From positions 10,415 to 74,414 of the forward strand of contig CAZNWE010000007.1 in the NCBI GenBank assembly GCA_964576715.1: a DNA stretch of 64,000 nucleotides, read 5' to 3'. Shown piece by piece: positions 29,660 through 37,709 of this stretch. The number at the start of each line of letters is the position of its first letter. The stretch's first letter is position 1. The notes beneath the pieces were generated by a model. It saw only the letters and a list, made by a program, of their open reading frames with translations, was not told where the DNA came from and ran no database searches. The position numbers were made by a program, and so were the translations under genes. The stretch is from SLRI01 sp964576715. Its GTDB lineage: Bacteria > Pseudomonadota > Alphaproteobacteria > Geminicoccales > Geminicoccaceae.

Positions 29660-31408
29660 GTGACTCAAGAAATCGAGGGCAGGATGGCTGAAACGCCGCG
29701 CCGCGACGACGCGAACCAATCCACGGCTGCGGATACCGACAACGCGCCGATCGACAACACGGGTTCCCCCGACGTGCGACCAGGCGAGGAGGCCGGTGCA
29801 CCGACTGGGGGGCCGGCCAACGATGCAGCGGCGCGGCCGGCGCGGCGCAAGCGAACCCGCAGCCGGCCGGCACCGCGCGAGCCGGAGCTGCCGATCCCGG
29901 AGCCATCCCTCGACGAGCCCGCGGCATTTGCTGGCGGCGACGAAGCCGACGATATCGGCCTGCCGCCCGAGTTGTTCGGCGTCGAGCCGGACAACGAGGC
30001 GAGCGAGCCGCAGCCGCGGCGACGCGCCAAGGAACGGTCGCGCGATCGCGACCGCGAGCCTCGCGACCAGGAACCGCGTGAACGTGAAGGGCGCGGCGAC
30101 CGCGAGCGGTGGCGTGACCGCGAGGTCACGGTCGAACCGCGCTCCGATCTACCGCCGATCAGTCTGACCGAGCTGAAACGTCGCCCCGCTGCCGAGCTTC
30201 TTCAATATGCCGAAGAGATAGGCATTGAAAATGCCAGCACCCTAAAAAAGGGTGATCTGGTTTTTGCTGTATTGAAAGAGCTTGCCAAAACAGGTGTTCC
30301 GATTACTGGCGACGGTGTGCTGGAAATCCTGCAAGATGGTTTTGGATTTCTGCGCTCGCCGCACATGAATTATTTCGCCGGTCCGGACGATGTCTACGTT
30401 TCACCGTCACAGATCAGGCGCTTTGCGCTGCGCACCGGGGATGTCGTCGAGGGGCAGGTCAGGGCACCCAAGGAGGGTGAGCGCTACTTCGCGCTGTTGC
30501 GGGCCAACACGATCAATCTGGACCCGCCGGAGGTGGCGCGGCATCGCATCCACTTCGAGAACCTCGTGCCCTACTTTCCGACCCGCAAGCTCAGTCTGGA
30601 GGTGCCCGGTCGCAAGGATGTCAGCACCCGGATCATCGACATCGTCTGTCCGCTCGGCAAGGGTCAGCGGGCGCTCATCGTGGCCCCGCCGCGCACCGGC
30701 AAGACGGTGCTGATGCAGAATGTCGCGACCGCCATCTCGACCAACCATCCCGAGGTCTATCTCATCGTGCTGCTCATCGACGAGCGCCCCGAGGAGGTGA
30801 CCGACATGCAGCGCACGGTGAAGGGTGAGGTGGTGAGTTCAACCTTCGACGAGCCGGCGGCGCGACACGTCCAGGTCGCCGAGATGGTGATCGAGAAGGC
30901 CAAGCGGCTGGTCGAGCATGGCCGTGACGTGGTCATCCTGCTCGATTCGATCACTCGCCTTGCCCGCGCCTACAACACCGTGGTGCCGAGTTCCGGCAAG
31001 GTGCTGACCGGCGGCGTCGATGCCAATGCGCTGCAGCGGCCGAAGCGGTTTTTCGGTGCGGCCCGCAACATCGAGGATGCCGGTTCGCTGACGATCATCG
31101 CCACGGCCTTGATCGACACCGGCTCGCGGATGGACGAGGTCATCTTCGAGGAGTTCAAGGGCACGGGCAATTCCGAGATCGTGCTCGATCGCCGGGTTGC
31201 CGACAAGCGGGTCTTCCCGGCGCTCGACATCAACAAGTCCGGCACCCGCCGCGAGGAGTTGTTGGTCGACAAGGCAACACTGCAGCGCATGTGGGTGCTG
31301 CGCCGCATCCTCAATCCCATGGGGACGACCGATTCCGTCGAGTTCCTGATGGACAAGATGCGACTGGCCAAGACCAACGACGAGTTCTGGGGGACGATGA
31401 ACTCTTAG
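29660..31408 (+). CDS. rho: Transcription termination factor Rho with extended N-terminus
   Basis: A 582-residue hexameric RNA translocase. It begins with about 165 disordered residues: an acidic/Pro-rich stretch, then an Arg/Glu/Asp-rich stretch (RERSRDRDREPRDQEPRERE). The Rho N-terminal domain follows (LTELKRRPAAELLQYAEEIG), then the RNA-binding cold-shock-like domain (QDGFGFLRSP), Walker A PPRTGKTVL and the Q-loop and R-loop region. Positively charged N-terminal insertions of this kind occur in many high-GC bacteria. The GTG at 29660 follows GAGG. Part of the coding sequence (30201-30350) has only about 44% G+C. Confidence 0.97.
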   Translation: MTQEIEGRMAETPRRDDANQSTAADTDNAPIDNTGSPDVRPGEEAGAPTGGPANDAAARPARRKRTRSRPAPREPELPIPEPSLDEPAAFAGGDEADDIGLPPELFGVEPDNEASEPQPRRRAKERSRDRDREPRDQEPREREGRGDRERWRDREVTVEPRSDLPPISLTELKRRPAAELLQYAEEIGIENASTLKKGDLVFAVLKELAKTGVPITGDGVLEILQDGFGFLRSPHMNYFAGPDDVYVSPSQIRRFALRTGDVVEGQVRAPKEGERYFALLRANTINLDPPEVARHRIHFENLVPYFPTRKLSLEVPGRKDVSTRIIDIVCPLGKGQRALIVAPPRTGKTVLMQNVATAISTNHPEVYLIVLLIDERPEEVTDMQRTVKGEVVSSTFDEPAARHVQVAEMVIEKAKRLVEHGRDVVILLDSITRLARAYNTVVPSSGKVLTGGVDANALQRPKRFFGAARNIEDAGSLTIIATALIDTGSRMDEVIFEEFKGTGNSEIVLDRRVADKRVFPALDINKSGTRREELLVDKATLQRMWVLRRILNPMGTTDSVEFLMDKMRLAKTNDEFWGTMNS

Positions 31409-32238
31409 GTCGTCGATCGACCGGGCGGTCTCGCTCCCGGGTTGCCGCCGAAGCGGTAGGGGCCGGGGTAACAGCCGATATAGACTTGATGGGTGACCAG
31501 CCCGCCCGCAGCTGTCCAGCGATGCAAATGAAAGCCGGGCGGCTCCATCGAGAACGCCGGGTCGCTGCCGTCGAGGCCGAGGATTACCTGATGCGCAATG
31601 CCGGGTGCGACACTGACCGGCACGCCGAGCCAACGGTAGAAGATCGGTCGATGGATATGGCCGCAGACGATGCGTTGAATGCGCCCGCTGTTGGCGCGGA
31701 TCAGTGCCTCGAACTCAGCCGACGCGACGAGGCCGATGCGATCCATGAAACCGATGCCGGTCTCGGCGGGCGGGTGATGGACCATCAGCAGCACTGGTTG
31801 CTGGCCGGACCGTGCGAGCGCGTCGGCGAGCCAGTCGACCCGCTCTGCGCAGATCTCGCCTGCCGCTCGTCCCGGCGAGAGGCTGTCGAGGGCGAGCAGG
31901 GTCAGGCCGCCGAGTTCGGCGGTGAACTGGCGGAAGCAACTGCCGGCGCCGAGTTCGACCACGCCATCGAGGGCCAGCATGGCCTCGCGGTCGTCGTGAT
32001 TGCCGGGTATGGCGTAGACCGGCATCGGCAGCCGGGCGAGCGTCGGCCGAAGGACCGCATAGGCCTCCGCTTCGCCATCATTGGTAAGGTCGCCGCTGAA
32101 CAGCACCGCGTCGGGCAGCGGCCGCAAGCCGAGCACGGCGTCGACCGCGGCCTCGAGCATCGCCGTGGTATCGACGACATCGGCGAACAGCCTGCCGGGC
32201 GGACAAATGTGACTGTCGGAGAGTTGGGCGATGAGCAT
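31405..32238 (-). CDS. CpdA-like metallophosphoesterase
   Basis: A 277-residue calcineurin-like phosphoesterase of the 3',5'-cyclic-AMP phosphodiesterase group. All metal-binding motifs are present: LSDSHI, FSGDLTNDG, PGNHDD, VHHPP and CGHIHRP. The start at 32238 has GAGG six bases upstream and lies just past the stop of the quinone reductase gene, so the two form an operon. It is convergent with rho, and the stop codons overlap. Nucleotide specificity is inferred from the GNHD/GHxH arrangement only. Confidence 0.88.
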   Translation of the reverse strand: MLIAQLSDSHICPPGRLFADVVDTTAMLEAAVDAVLGLRPLPDAVLFSGDLTNDGEAEAYAVLRPTLARLPMPVYAIPGNHDDREAMLALDGVVELGAGSCFRQFTAELGGLTLLALDSLSPGRAAGEICAERVDWLADALARSGQQPVLLMVHHPPAETGIGFMDRIGLVASAEFEALIRANSGRIQRIVCGHIHRPIFYRWLGVPVSVAPGIAHQVILGLDGSDPAFSMEPPGFHLHRWTAAGGLVTHQVYIGCYPGPYRFGGNPGARPPGRSTT

Positions 32239-32246
32239 GGACGACC

Positions 32247-33227
32247 TCATGGCAGGAGGATTGTGCTGCCGGTCGTGGCCCGGCCTTCGAGTGCTCGATG
32301 CGCCGCGGCGGCGTCGGTCAGCGCGAAGCGCTGATTGACCTCTATCTTGACCGCCCCTTTGGCCACCACGTCGATCAGGTCGTTGGCGCAGGCTTCGAGT
32401 TCGGCGCGGGTCGCGGTATAGCCGGCCAGCGTCGGTCGGGTGACGTAGAGCGAGCCCTTGGCGGCGAGAATGCCGAGATTGACCCCGGTGACCGCACCCG
32501 AGGCATTGCCGAAGCTGACGAGCAGGCCGCGCACCGCGAGGCAATCGAGGGAGGGCTCGAAGGTGTCCCTGCCGACGCCGTCATAGACGACCGGCACGCC
32601 CTCGCCGCCGGTAATCTCTTTGATCCGGGCGGCGACGTCGTCCTGCCGATAGAGGATGATGTGGTCGTAGCCGTGCGCTTTGGCGAGCGCCGCCTTGTGC
32701 TCGTCGCCGGCAGTGCCGATCACCGTGGCGCCGAGGTGCTTGGCCCATTGACCGGCGATGAGACCGACGCCGCCGGCCGCCGCATGAATGAGAATGGTGT
32801 CGCCCGATTTGACCGGATAGGTCTGTCTGAGCAAGTATTGGGCGGTCATGCCCTTGAGCATCATTGCCGCGGCGGTCTCGTCGGCGATGGTGTCGGGAAT
32901 GGCGATCACCTTGTCGGCGGGGATCAGGCGTGCCGTCGCATAGCCACCCAATGGACCGGTTCCATAGGCAACGCGCTGACCGGGCCGCAGCGTGGTCACC
33001 CCGTCGCCGATCGCTTCGACGATGCCTGCAGCCTCCGACCCTGGTGTGAATGGCAAGCCCATCGGTGGCTGGTAGAGACCGGTGCGAAAATAGGTATCGA
33101 TGTAGTTCAGGCCGATGGCGGTGTGGCGGATCCGGACCTCGCCCTGGCCGGGTGCGCCGATCTCGCCCTCGACCACCTCCATGACCTCAGGGCTGCCATA
33201 GGCCCGCACCACGATCTTGGTTTCCAT
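32247..33227 (-). CDS. NADPH:quinone reductase (zeta-crystallin type)
   Basis: A 326-residue medium-chain dehydrogenase/reductase without the zinc-binding residues of alcohol dehydrogenases. It fits the quinone oxidoreductase group, with GLNYIDTYFRTGLY, LKGMTAQYLLRQTYPV, and the NADPH-binding HAAAGGVGLIAGQWAKHLGA (GxGxxG-like), then VYDGVGRDTFE. A good GGGAGG stands before the ATG. It probably reduces quinones by one electron or acts on related alkenals. It is transcribed upstream of the phosphodiesterase gene. Confidence 0.92.
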   Translation of the reverse strand: METKIVVRAYGSPEVMEVVEGEIGAPGQGEVRIRHTAIGLNYIDTYFRTGLYQPPMGLPFTPGSEAAGIVEAIGDGVTTLRPGQRVAYGTGPLGGYATARLIPADKVIAIPDTIADETAAAMMLKGMTAQYLLRQTYPVKSGDTILIHAAAGGVGLIAGQWAKHLGATVIGTAGDEHKAALAKAHGYDHIILYRQDDVAARIKEITGGEGVPVVYDGVGRDTFEPSLDCLAVRGLLVSFGNASGAVTGVNLGILAAKGSLYVTRPTLAGYTATRAELEACANDLIDVVAKGAVKIEVNQRFALTDAAAAHRALEGRATTGSTILLP

Positions 33228-33433
33228 CGCATGTCCTCCCGGCAGTGGTGATCGTCGCCTTGGTGCTAGGCCGGATCGATGGCCGGGGCAAGGCGGCCGA
33301 ACTGCAGGAAGGGGGTGATGCGCGCGTCGGTAAACCTCTCACTGCGGTAGTCTTGGGCGACGGCGGCTGGCGGCACGCCCCAGTTTGCCGCTATAGCGGC
33401 AGTCAGGCGGCGATCGTCAATAAGGAGATGAGC

Positions 33434-33727
33434 TTGAAGATCAATATCGAGGTCGAGTGCACGCCGGAAGAAGCGCGCCGCTTTCTCGGTCTGCCCGAGG
33501 TTGCGCCGATGCAGCAGCGGCTGATCGAGGAGATGGAAGCGCAGCTGAAGGAGACCATCCGGACGATGGACGGCAAGCTGATGCTCGAGCAGTGGCTGCC
33601 GGTCGGGATCAAGGGGGTGGAGCAGTTTCAGTCGTTCTGGACGCAACTGGCTGCGGCGGCTGCCGGTGTTCAGCGCAAGCGAAGCGGCCGGGACACCGGC
33701 CAGGCGGACAACGACGACAAGTCTTGA
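33434..33727 (+). CDS. DUF6489 small protein
   Basis: A 97-residue protein of the alphaproteobacterial DUF6489 family: KINIEVECTPEEARRFLGLP, then LPVGIKGVEQFQSFW. The function is unknown. The start is decided by the ribosome-binding site: AAGGAG directly abuts an ATG at 33428, which leaves no spacing, but lies six bases from a TTG at 33434, which gives the family-type start M-K-I-N-I-E. It precedes mnmE closely, with the stop inside the region where mnmE starts. Confidence 0.82.
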   Translation: MKINIEVECTPEEARRFLGLPEVAPMQQRLIEEMEAQLKETIRTMDGKLMLEQWLPVGIKGVEQFQSFWTQLAAAAAGVQRKRSGRDTGQADNDDKS

Positions 33728-33740
33728 GCAGCTGATCGCC

Positions 33741-35066
33741 GTGCAGGATGACGCAACCACGATCTTTGCGCCCGCCGCCGCGCCGGGTCGGGCCGCCATC
33801 GCGATCATGCGGATCTCCGGACCGGCTGCCGGGCTGGCGGCAAGGCGGCTGGCGGGGAAAGTGCCGGTGCCACGCCGGGCGACCCTTGCGATCCTTCAGG
33901 ATTCGGCAACCGGTGACGTGATCGACGAGTCCCTGCTCTTGTATTTCCCGGCGCCAGCGAGTTTCACCGGCGAGGATTGCCTCGAAATCCAGCATCACGG
34001 TGGTATGGCCGTCACGAAAACGCTCATGGACGCCCTGGCCGCCATGCCGGAATTCCGTCCCGCGGAGCCCGGCGCCTTCACCCGGCGCGCCTTTCTCAAT
34101 GGCAAGCTGGACCTCACGCAGGCCGAGGGCCTAGCCGATTTGATCGAGGCGTCTACCGGCGCTCAGGCGCGCGCGGCGCTGCGGCAGCTCTCGGGCGTGC
34201 AAGGTCGCCTCTACGCCGGATGGCGCGAACGGCTGGTGCAGGCGCTGGCCATGCTCGAAGCCGAGATCGATTTTGCGCCCGAGGAGGAGGTTCCCGAAGC
34301 GCAATGGACGATGCTGGCGGCGTCGCTCGCGTCTATCGCGATCGAGATACAGGGGCACCTCGACGATGGCCACCAGGGCGAACGCCTGCGCGAGGGCCTG
34401 GTCGTGGCGGTGACCGGGGCGCCGAATGTCGGCAAATCGAGCCTGGTCAATGCGCTGGCACGCCGCGACGTGGCGATCGTGACGCCGCTGCCAGGAACGA
34501 CCCGCGACGTGATCGAGGTGGCGATCGACCTTGAGGGTCTACCGTTGACCTTGCTCGACACCGCGGGCCTGCGGGAAAGCGACGATCCGATCGAGCGGGC
34601 GGGGATCGCCCGCGCCTGCAGCCGGGCCGCCACCGCAGATCTGCGCTTGCGGGTAGTCGACGACCCGGCCGATCTCGTCTCGGCGGCAGAGCCGATGGCA
34701 CCGACGCTGGCGGTTGTCAACAAGGCCGATCTTTGGCCCGCAGCGGCTGTGCCGACCGGTATTCTCGCCATTTGCGCGACCACCGGGGACGGGATCGATG
34801 CACTCTTGCGGGCGCTGGCAGCGGCCGCCCGGACGCTGTTGCCGACAGAGGACGCGGTGCTGGTCACTCGGAGCCGCCACCGTACGGCGCTGGCGGATGC
34901 GCTGGCTTCGCTGCAGCGGGCACTGGCGCTCGATGACGCCGCCGATCTCGGGCTGCGCGCCGAGGAACTTCGCCTGGCGGTGCGCGCGATCGGTCGGGTG
35001 ACGGGCGACTGTGGCGTCGAGGAGATCCTCGATCGGGTGTTCGGGACGTTTTGCATCGGCAAGTAA
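33741..35066 (+). CDS. mnmE: tRNA modification GTPase MnmE
   Basis: A 441-residue GTPase that with MnmG makes the 5-carboxymethylaminomethyl group on wobble uridine 34 of certain tRNAs. In order: tetrahydrofolate-binding N-domain (TIFAPAAAPGRAAIAIMR), helical domain, inserted G domain with GAPNVGKSS, TTRD, DTAG and NKAD, and the catalytic C-terminal CIGK. The GTG at 33741 gives the usual length; a TTG at 33723 overlapping the previous stop (TTGA) is an alternative. mnmG lies downstream, separated by the antiporter gene on the other strand. Confidence 0.95.
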   Translation: MQDDATTIFAPAAAPGRAAIAIMRISGPAAGLAARRLAGKVPVPRRATLAILQDSATGDVIDESLLLYFPAPASFTGEDCLEIQHHGGMAVTKTLMDALAAMPEFRPAEPGAFTRRAFLNGKLDLTQAEGLADLIEASTGAQARAALRQLSGVQGRLYAGWRERLVQALAMLEAEIDFAPEEEVPEAQWTMLAASLASIAIEIQGHLDDGHQGERLREGLVVAVTGAPNVGKSSLVNALARRDVAIVTPLPGTTRDVIEVAIDLEGLPLTLLDTAGLRESDDPIERAGIARACSRAATADLRLRVVDDPADLVSAAEPMAPTLAVVNKADLWPAAAVPTGILAICATTGDGIDALLRALAAAARTLLPTEDAVLVTRSRHRTALADALASLQRALALDDAADLGLRAEELRLAVRAIGRVTGDCGVEEILDRVFGTFCIGK

Positions 35067-35083
35067 CGGCTGGCTCGGCACTC

Positions 35084-35097
35084 GTTTCACGTGAAAC
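35084..35097. promoter_or_regulatory. parS centromere-like site 1
   Basis: GTTTCACGTGAAAC, the perfect palindromic core of the chromosomal ParB-binding site, 18 bases after the mnmE stop. ParA and ParB are encoded 5 kb downstream. Confidence 0.9.
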
Positions 35098-35110
35098 AAT
35101 GCCCGGACCA

Positions 35111-37609
35111 TCAACTGCTGGACGGTTGCTGGTCCATGGCTTGCCGTTGCGTGGCGGCGGCGCGGACACTCGCGCCAGCGGCAGTTTGGCTGCCGAGCAC
35201 GTCGTCGAACAGCTCGCGCCGCAGAACCAGGAGCCTGCAGAAGCCGATTGCCACGACATCGGCGGAGCGGGTCCGGCGCGTCAGAAGTGCCAGTTCGCCG
35301 AAGAACTCGCCGGTGCCGAGGCGGACGGGCTCTGGTTGAGTGCGCACCTCGACCGCCCCCGACGCGATGAAGAACATCGCATCCCCGGGCTCGCCGCGTC
35401 TCACGATGATCTCGCCGGGCAATGCCAGACGGGTCCGCAGCTTCGTGCCCAATCGCTTGATCTCGGCAGCGTCGAGCTTGGCGAACAGCGGCATCTGGCG
35501 AATCAGCTCCGCCGTCCGCAAACCCAGATCGAGCGTTGGCGGTTGATCGAGCTCCGCCCGTTTGCTTTTCAGTGCCTGCGCCATCTTGCTCGCGACGTGC
35601 GGCGGTAGCAGGCGCTCGTTCTCCATTTCCTCGATCGCGGCGTATTCGAGGCGAAGAGCGGCCAGTCTGAGATAGCGGTCGCCGAAGGAGCGCCAGTAGT
35701 CCGGATATTGGAGGCGCAGCGCGTCGATGACACGCTCTACGAGCTCCAGCCGATTCTCGAGAAAGCGCGCCGCCACAAGCGCGACCCGGTCGCCGAAGAG
35801 CGGTTCCAGCCTGGCCTGGTTGAAGTCGAGCAGCGCACGGAGGACGTAGCGCTGGGCGATGGCCTGCTCGAGCTGCTGGGTCAGCCGACGGGCCAGCGGG
35901 CGCTCGATTCGCAGGTATCGGTAGAGCATCGCCGCGATCCGAGTTCGCCGATCAATCCCCATCCGAGTCCGTGAAAGGCGGCGGTAGCCTTCCAGTCCTT
36001 CGCTGCGCAGCGCATCGATCAGGCTGCCGGCGTGGTGGATCAACGCCGCACTTGCGGTGCGCGGCAACATCAGTTTCGCCCGCTCGTCGGCGTAGAGCTC
36101 GGCTTCGCGGCGGCTCAGGGTTATCAGCGCCGTAACCAGCTGCCGACGCTGCAAGTCGTCGGCCAGCGGTTGTCGGGCGGCCTGGTCCTGGCGCTGGTAC
36201 TCGCCGGCCACGGTCTCGACGCTGCTCGGATCGATGCCGCGAACGGTCGCGGCATCGCGTAGGGTGTCGACGATTTCGCCATGGGTCAGGGTAATCGCAC
36301 GTTGCCGGAGAATGTCCTCGAGTGGGGTCAGGCGATCGAGCCGCAACCAGCGGAGCAGCCAGCGCAGGGTCGTCGCCTGGACAAACAGGGTAAACAGGAC
36401 GAAACCGGTGGCCAGCACCGCGACGAGGTGCTGCACCGGCGCCGGGACGAGCGGATTTTCGGTCACCGCGAGTGCCAACGCGAGGGTGAGGGCGCCGCGC
36501 AGGCCACCCCAGAGCATCACGTGCTTGTAGTCGGCCTGCACACGCGCGGCGAGCCCGACCGCTTCCATGATGGGCAGCGCGCCATAAAGCATGACGGCGC
36601 GGGCGAAGAGGGCGCTAGCGACAAGCAGCAGCAGGAGAGCGAAATCGGGGAGACTGGCGGCGGCCAGGGTCCGCGGTGCGAGCATCGCCGCAAGAACGAA
36701 GATCAGCGAACTCGCCCAGAAGCTCAGTTGGGTCCAGATCGCGCTCAAGGCGCGCCAGCCATGCCTTGACAGATGGGCCCGTCCCTGGCTGCCGAAGACG
36801 ATCCCGGCAGCAACCACGGCAACGACGCCCGACAGGCCGAGATAGAGTTCGGCAATCGCATAAGTGAGATAGGCGGCGGAGACACTGAGCGTGATCTCGG
36901 CCGGGCCGGCCTCGTCGAGACGGGCCAGGAGGAGACCGGCAAGGCGACCGGCGACGATCCCGAAAAGGGCACCGCCGGCGAGTGACAGACCGAAGCCCGC
37001 GACCAAGTTGTCGAGCGATGGGGCGTTGAAACCCACGACGGTGGCCAAAAGGCTCGAGGTGATCGCGATGGCCGCAGCGTCGTTCAACAGGCTCTCGCCC
37101 TCGACCAGGGTGACTAGGCGGCGCGGCGCACCCACTTCCTTGAAAACGTTGATGACGGCGATCGGGTCGGTTGTGGCGACGATCGCCCCCACCAGAAGGC
37201 AGGCGGCGAACGAAAAGGCGGTAACACTCCAAAGCGCCAACCCGGCAATGGCCGTGGTCGCGATCACGGCAAGCACCGCCATCAGGCAGACCGGGCCGAT
37301 ATCCTCGAGCAGCGATCGACTATCGATCTCGATGGCGCTGTCGAACAGGATCAGCGGCAGGAAGACCCAGAGGAAAACAGCCGAACTCACCTCGAGGCGA
37401 CCGATCGCTTGAAAGATCTCGATCATGCCGAACGTCGCCAGCCCAGGCTGCAACTGGTCGGCGATGCCGGTGGCCACGCCGAGAATGCAACCCAGGACGG
37501 CGAGCAGGACGGTATAGGGCAGGCGCAAGCGCGTGGCCAATGGCGGCAGCGGCGCGATCAGCGCCAGCAGCAAGGCAAATCCGAGGATGATACCGGCAAC
37601 CGTGCTCAT
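35111..37609 (-). CDS. CPA1/NhaP-type Na+/H+ antiporter with C-terminal cNMP-binding domain
   Basis: An 832-residue membrane protein. The first 420 or so residues hold about 12 helices of a monovalent cation:proton antiporter, with the exchange-site region LVGAIVATTDPIAVINVFKE and LVEGESLLNDAAAI. A long helical cytoplasmic linker follows (about 430-690), and then a cyclic-nucleotide-binding domain (LRTRLALPGEIIVRRGEPGD, FFGELALLTRRTRSADVVA). This suggests ion exchange gated by cAMP or cGMP. It would act in pH and sodium homeostasis. A metallophosphoesterase of the cyclic-AMP type is encoded 3 kb away, but a link is speculation. Confidence 0.92.
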   Translation of the reverse strand: MSTVAGIILGFALLLALIAPLPPLATRLRLPYTVLLAVLGCILGVATGIADQLQPGLATFGMIEIFQAIGRLEVSSAVFLWVFLPLILFDSAIEIDSRSLLEDIGPVCLMAVLAVIATTAIAGLALWSVTAFSFAACLLVGAIVATTDPIAVINVFKEVGAPRRLVTLVEGESLLNDAAAIAITSSLLATVVGFNAPSLDNLVAGFGLSLAGGALFGIVAGRLAGLLLARLDEAGPAEITLSVSAAYLTYAIAELYLGLSGVVAVVAAGIVFGSQGRAHLSRHGWRALSAIWTQLSFWASSLIFVLAAMLAPRTLAAASLPDFALLLLLVASALFARAVMLYGALPIMEAVGLAARVQADYKHVMLWGGLRGALTLALALAVTENPLVPAPVQHLVAVLATGFVLFTLFVQATTLRWLLRWLRLDRLTPLEDILRQRAITLTHGEIVDTLRDAATVRGIDPSSVETVAGEYQRQDQAARQPLADDLQRRQLVTALITLSRREAELYADERAKLMLPRTASAALIHHAGSLIDALRSEGLEGYRRLSRTRMGIDRRTRIAAMLYRYLRIERPLARRLTQQLEQAIAQRYVLRALLDFNQARLEPLFGDRVALVAARFLENRLELVERVIDALRLQYPDYWRSFGDRYLRLAALRLEYAAIEEMENERLLPPHVASKMAQALKSKRAELDQPPTLDLGLRTAELIRQMPLFAKLDAAEIKRLGTKLRTRLALPGEIIVRRGEPGDAMFFIASGAVEVRTQPEPVRLGTGEFFGELALLTRRTRSADVVAIGFCRLLVLRRELFDDVLGSQTAAGASVRAAATQRQAMDQQPSSS

Positions 37610-37709
37610 GGCGGGTTATGAGCACGGCTGCCGGGCGCCGTCCAGCAGTGCCTGCGGCAGCATGGTGGGTCGCTTGACGCTCGGCTGGCGACAGCGCACA
37701 TAGCCAGCC

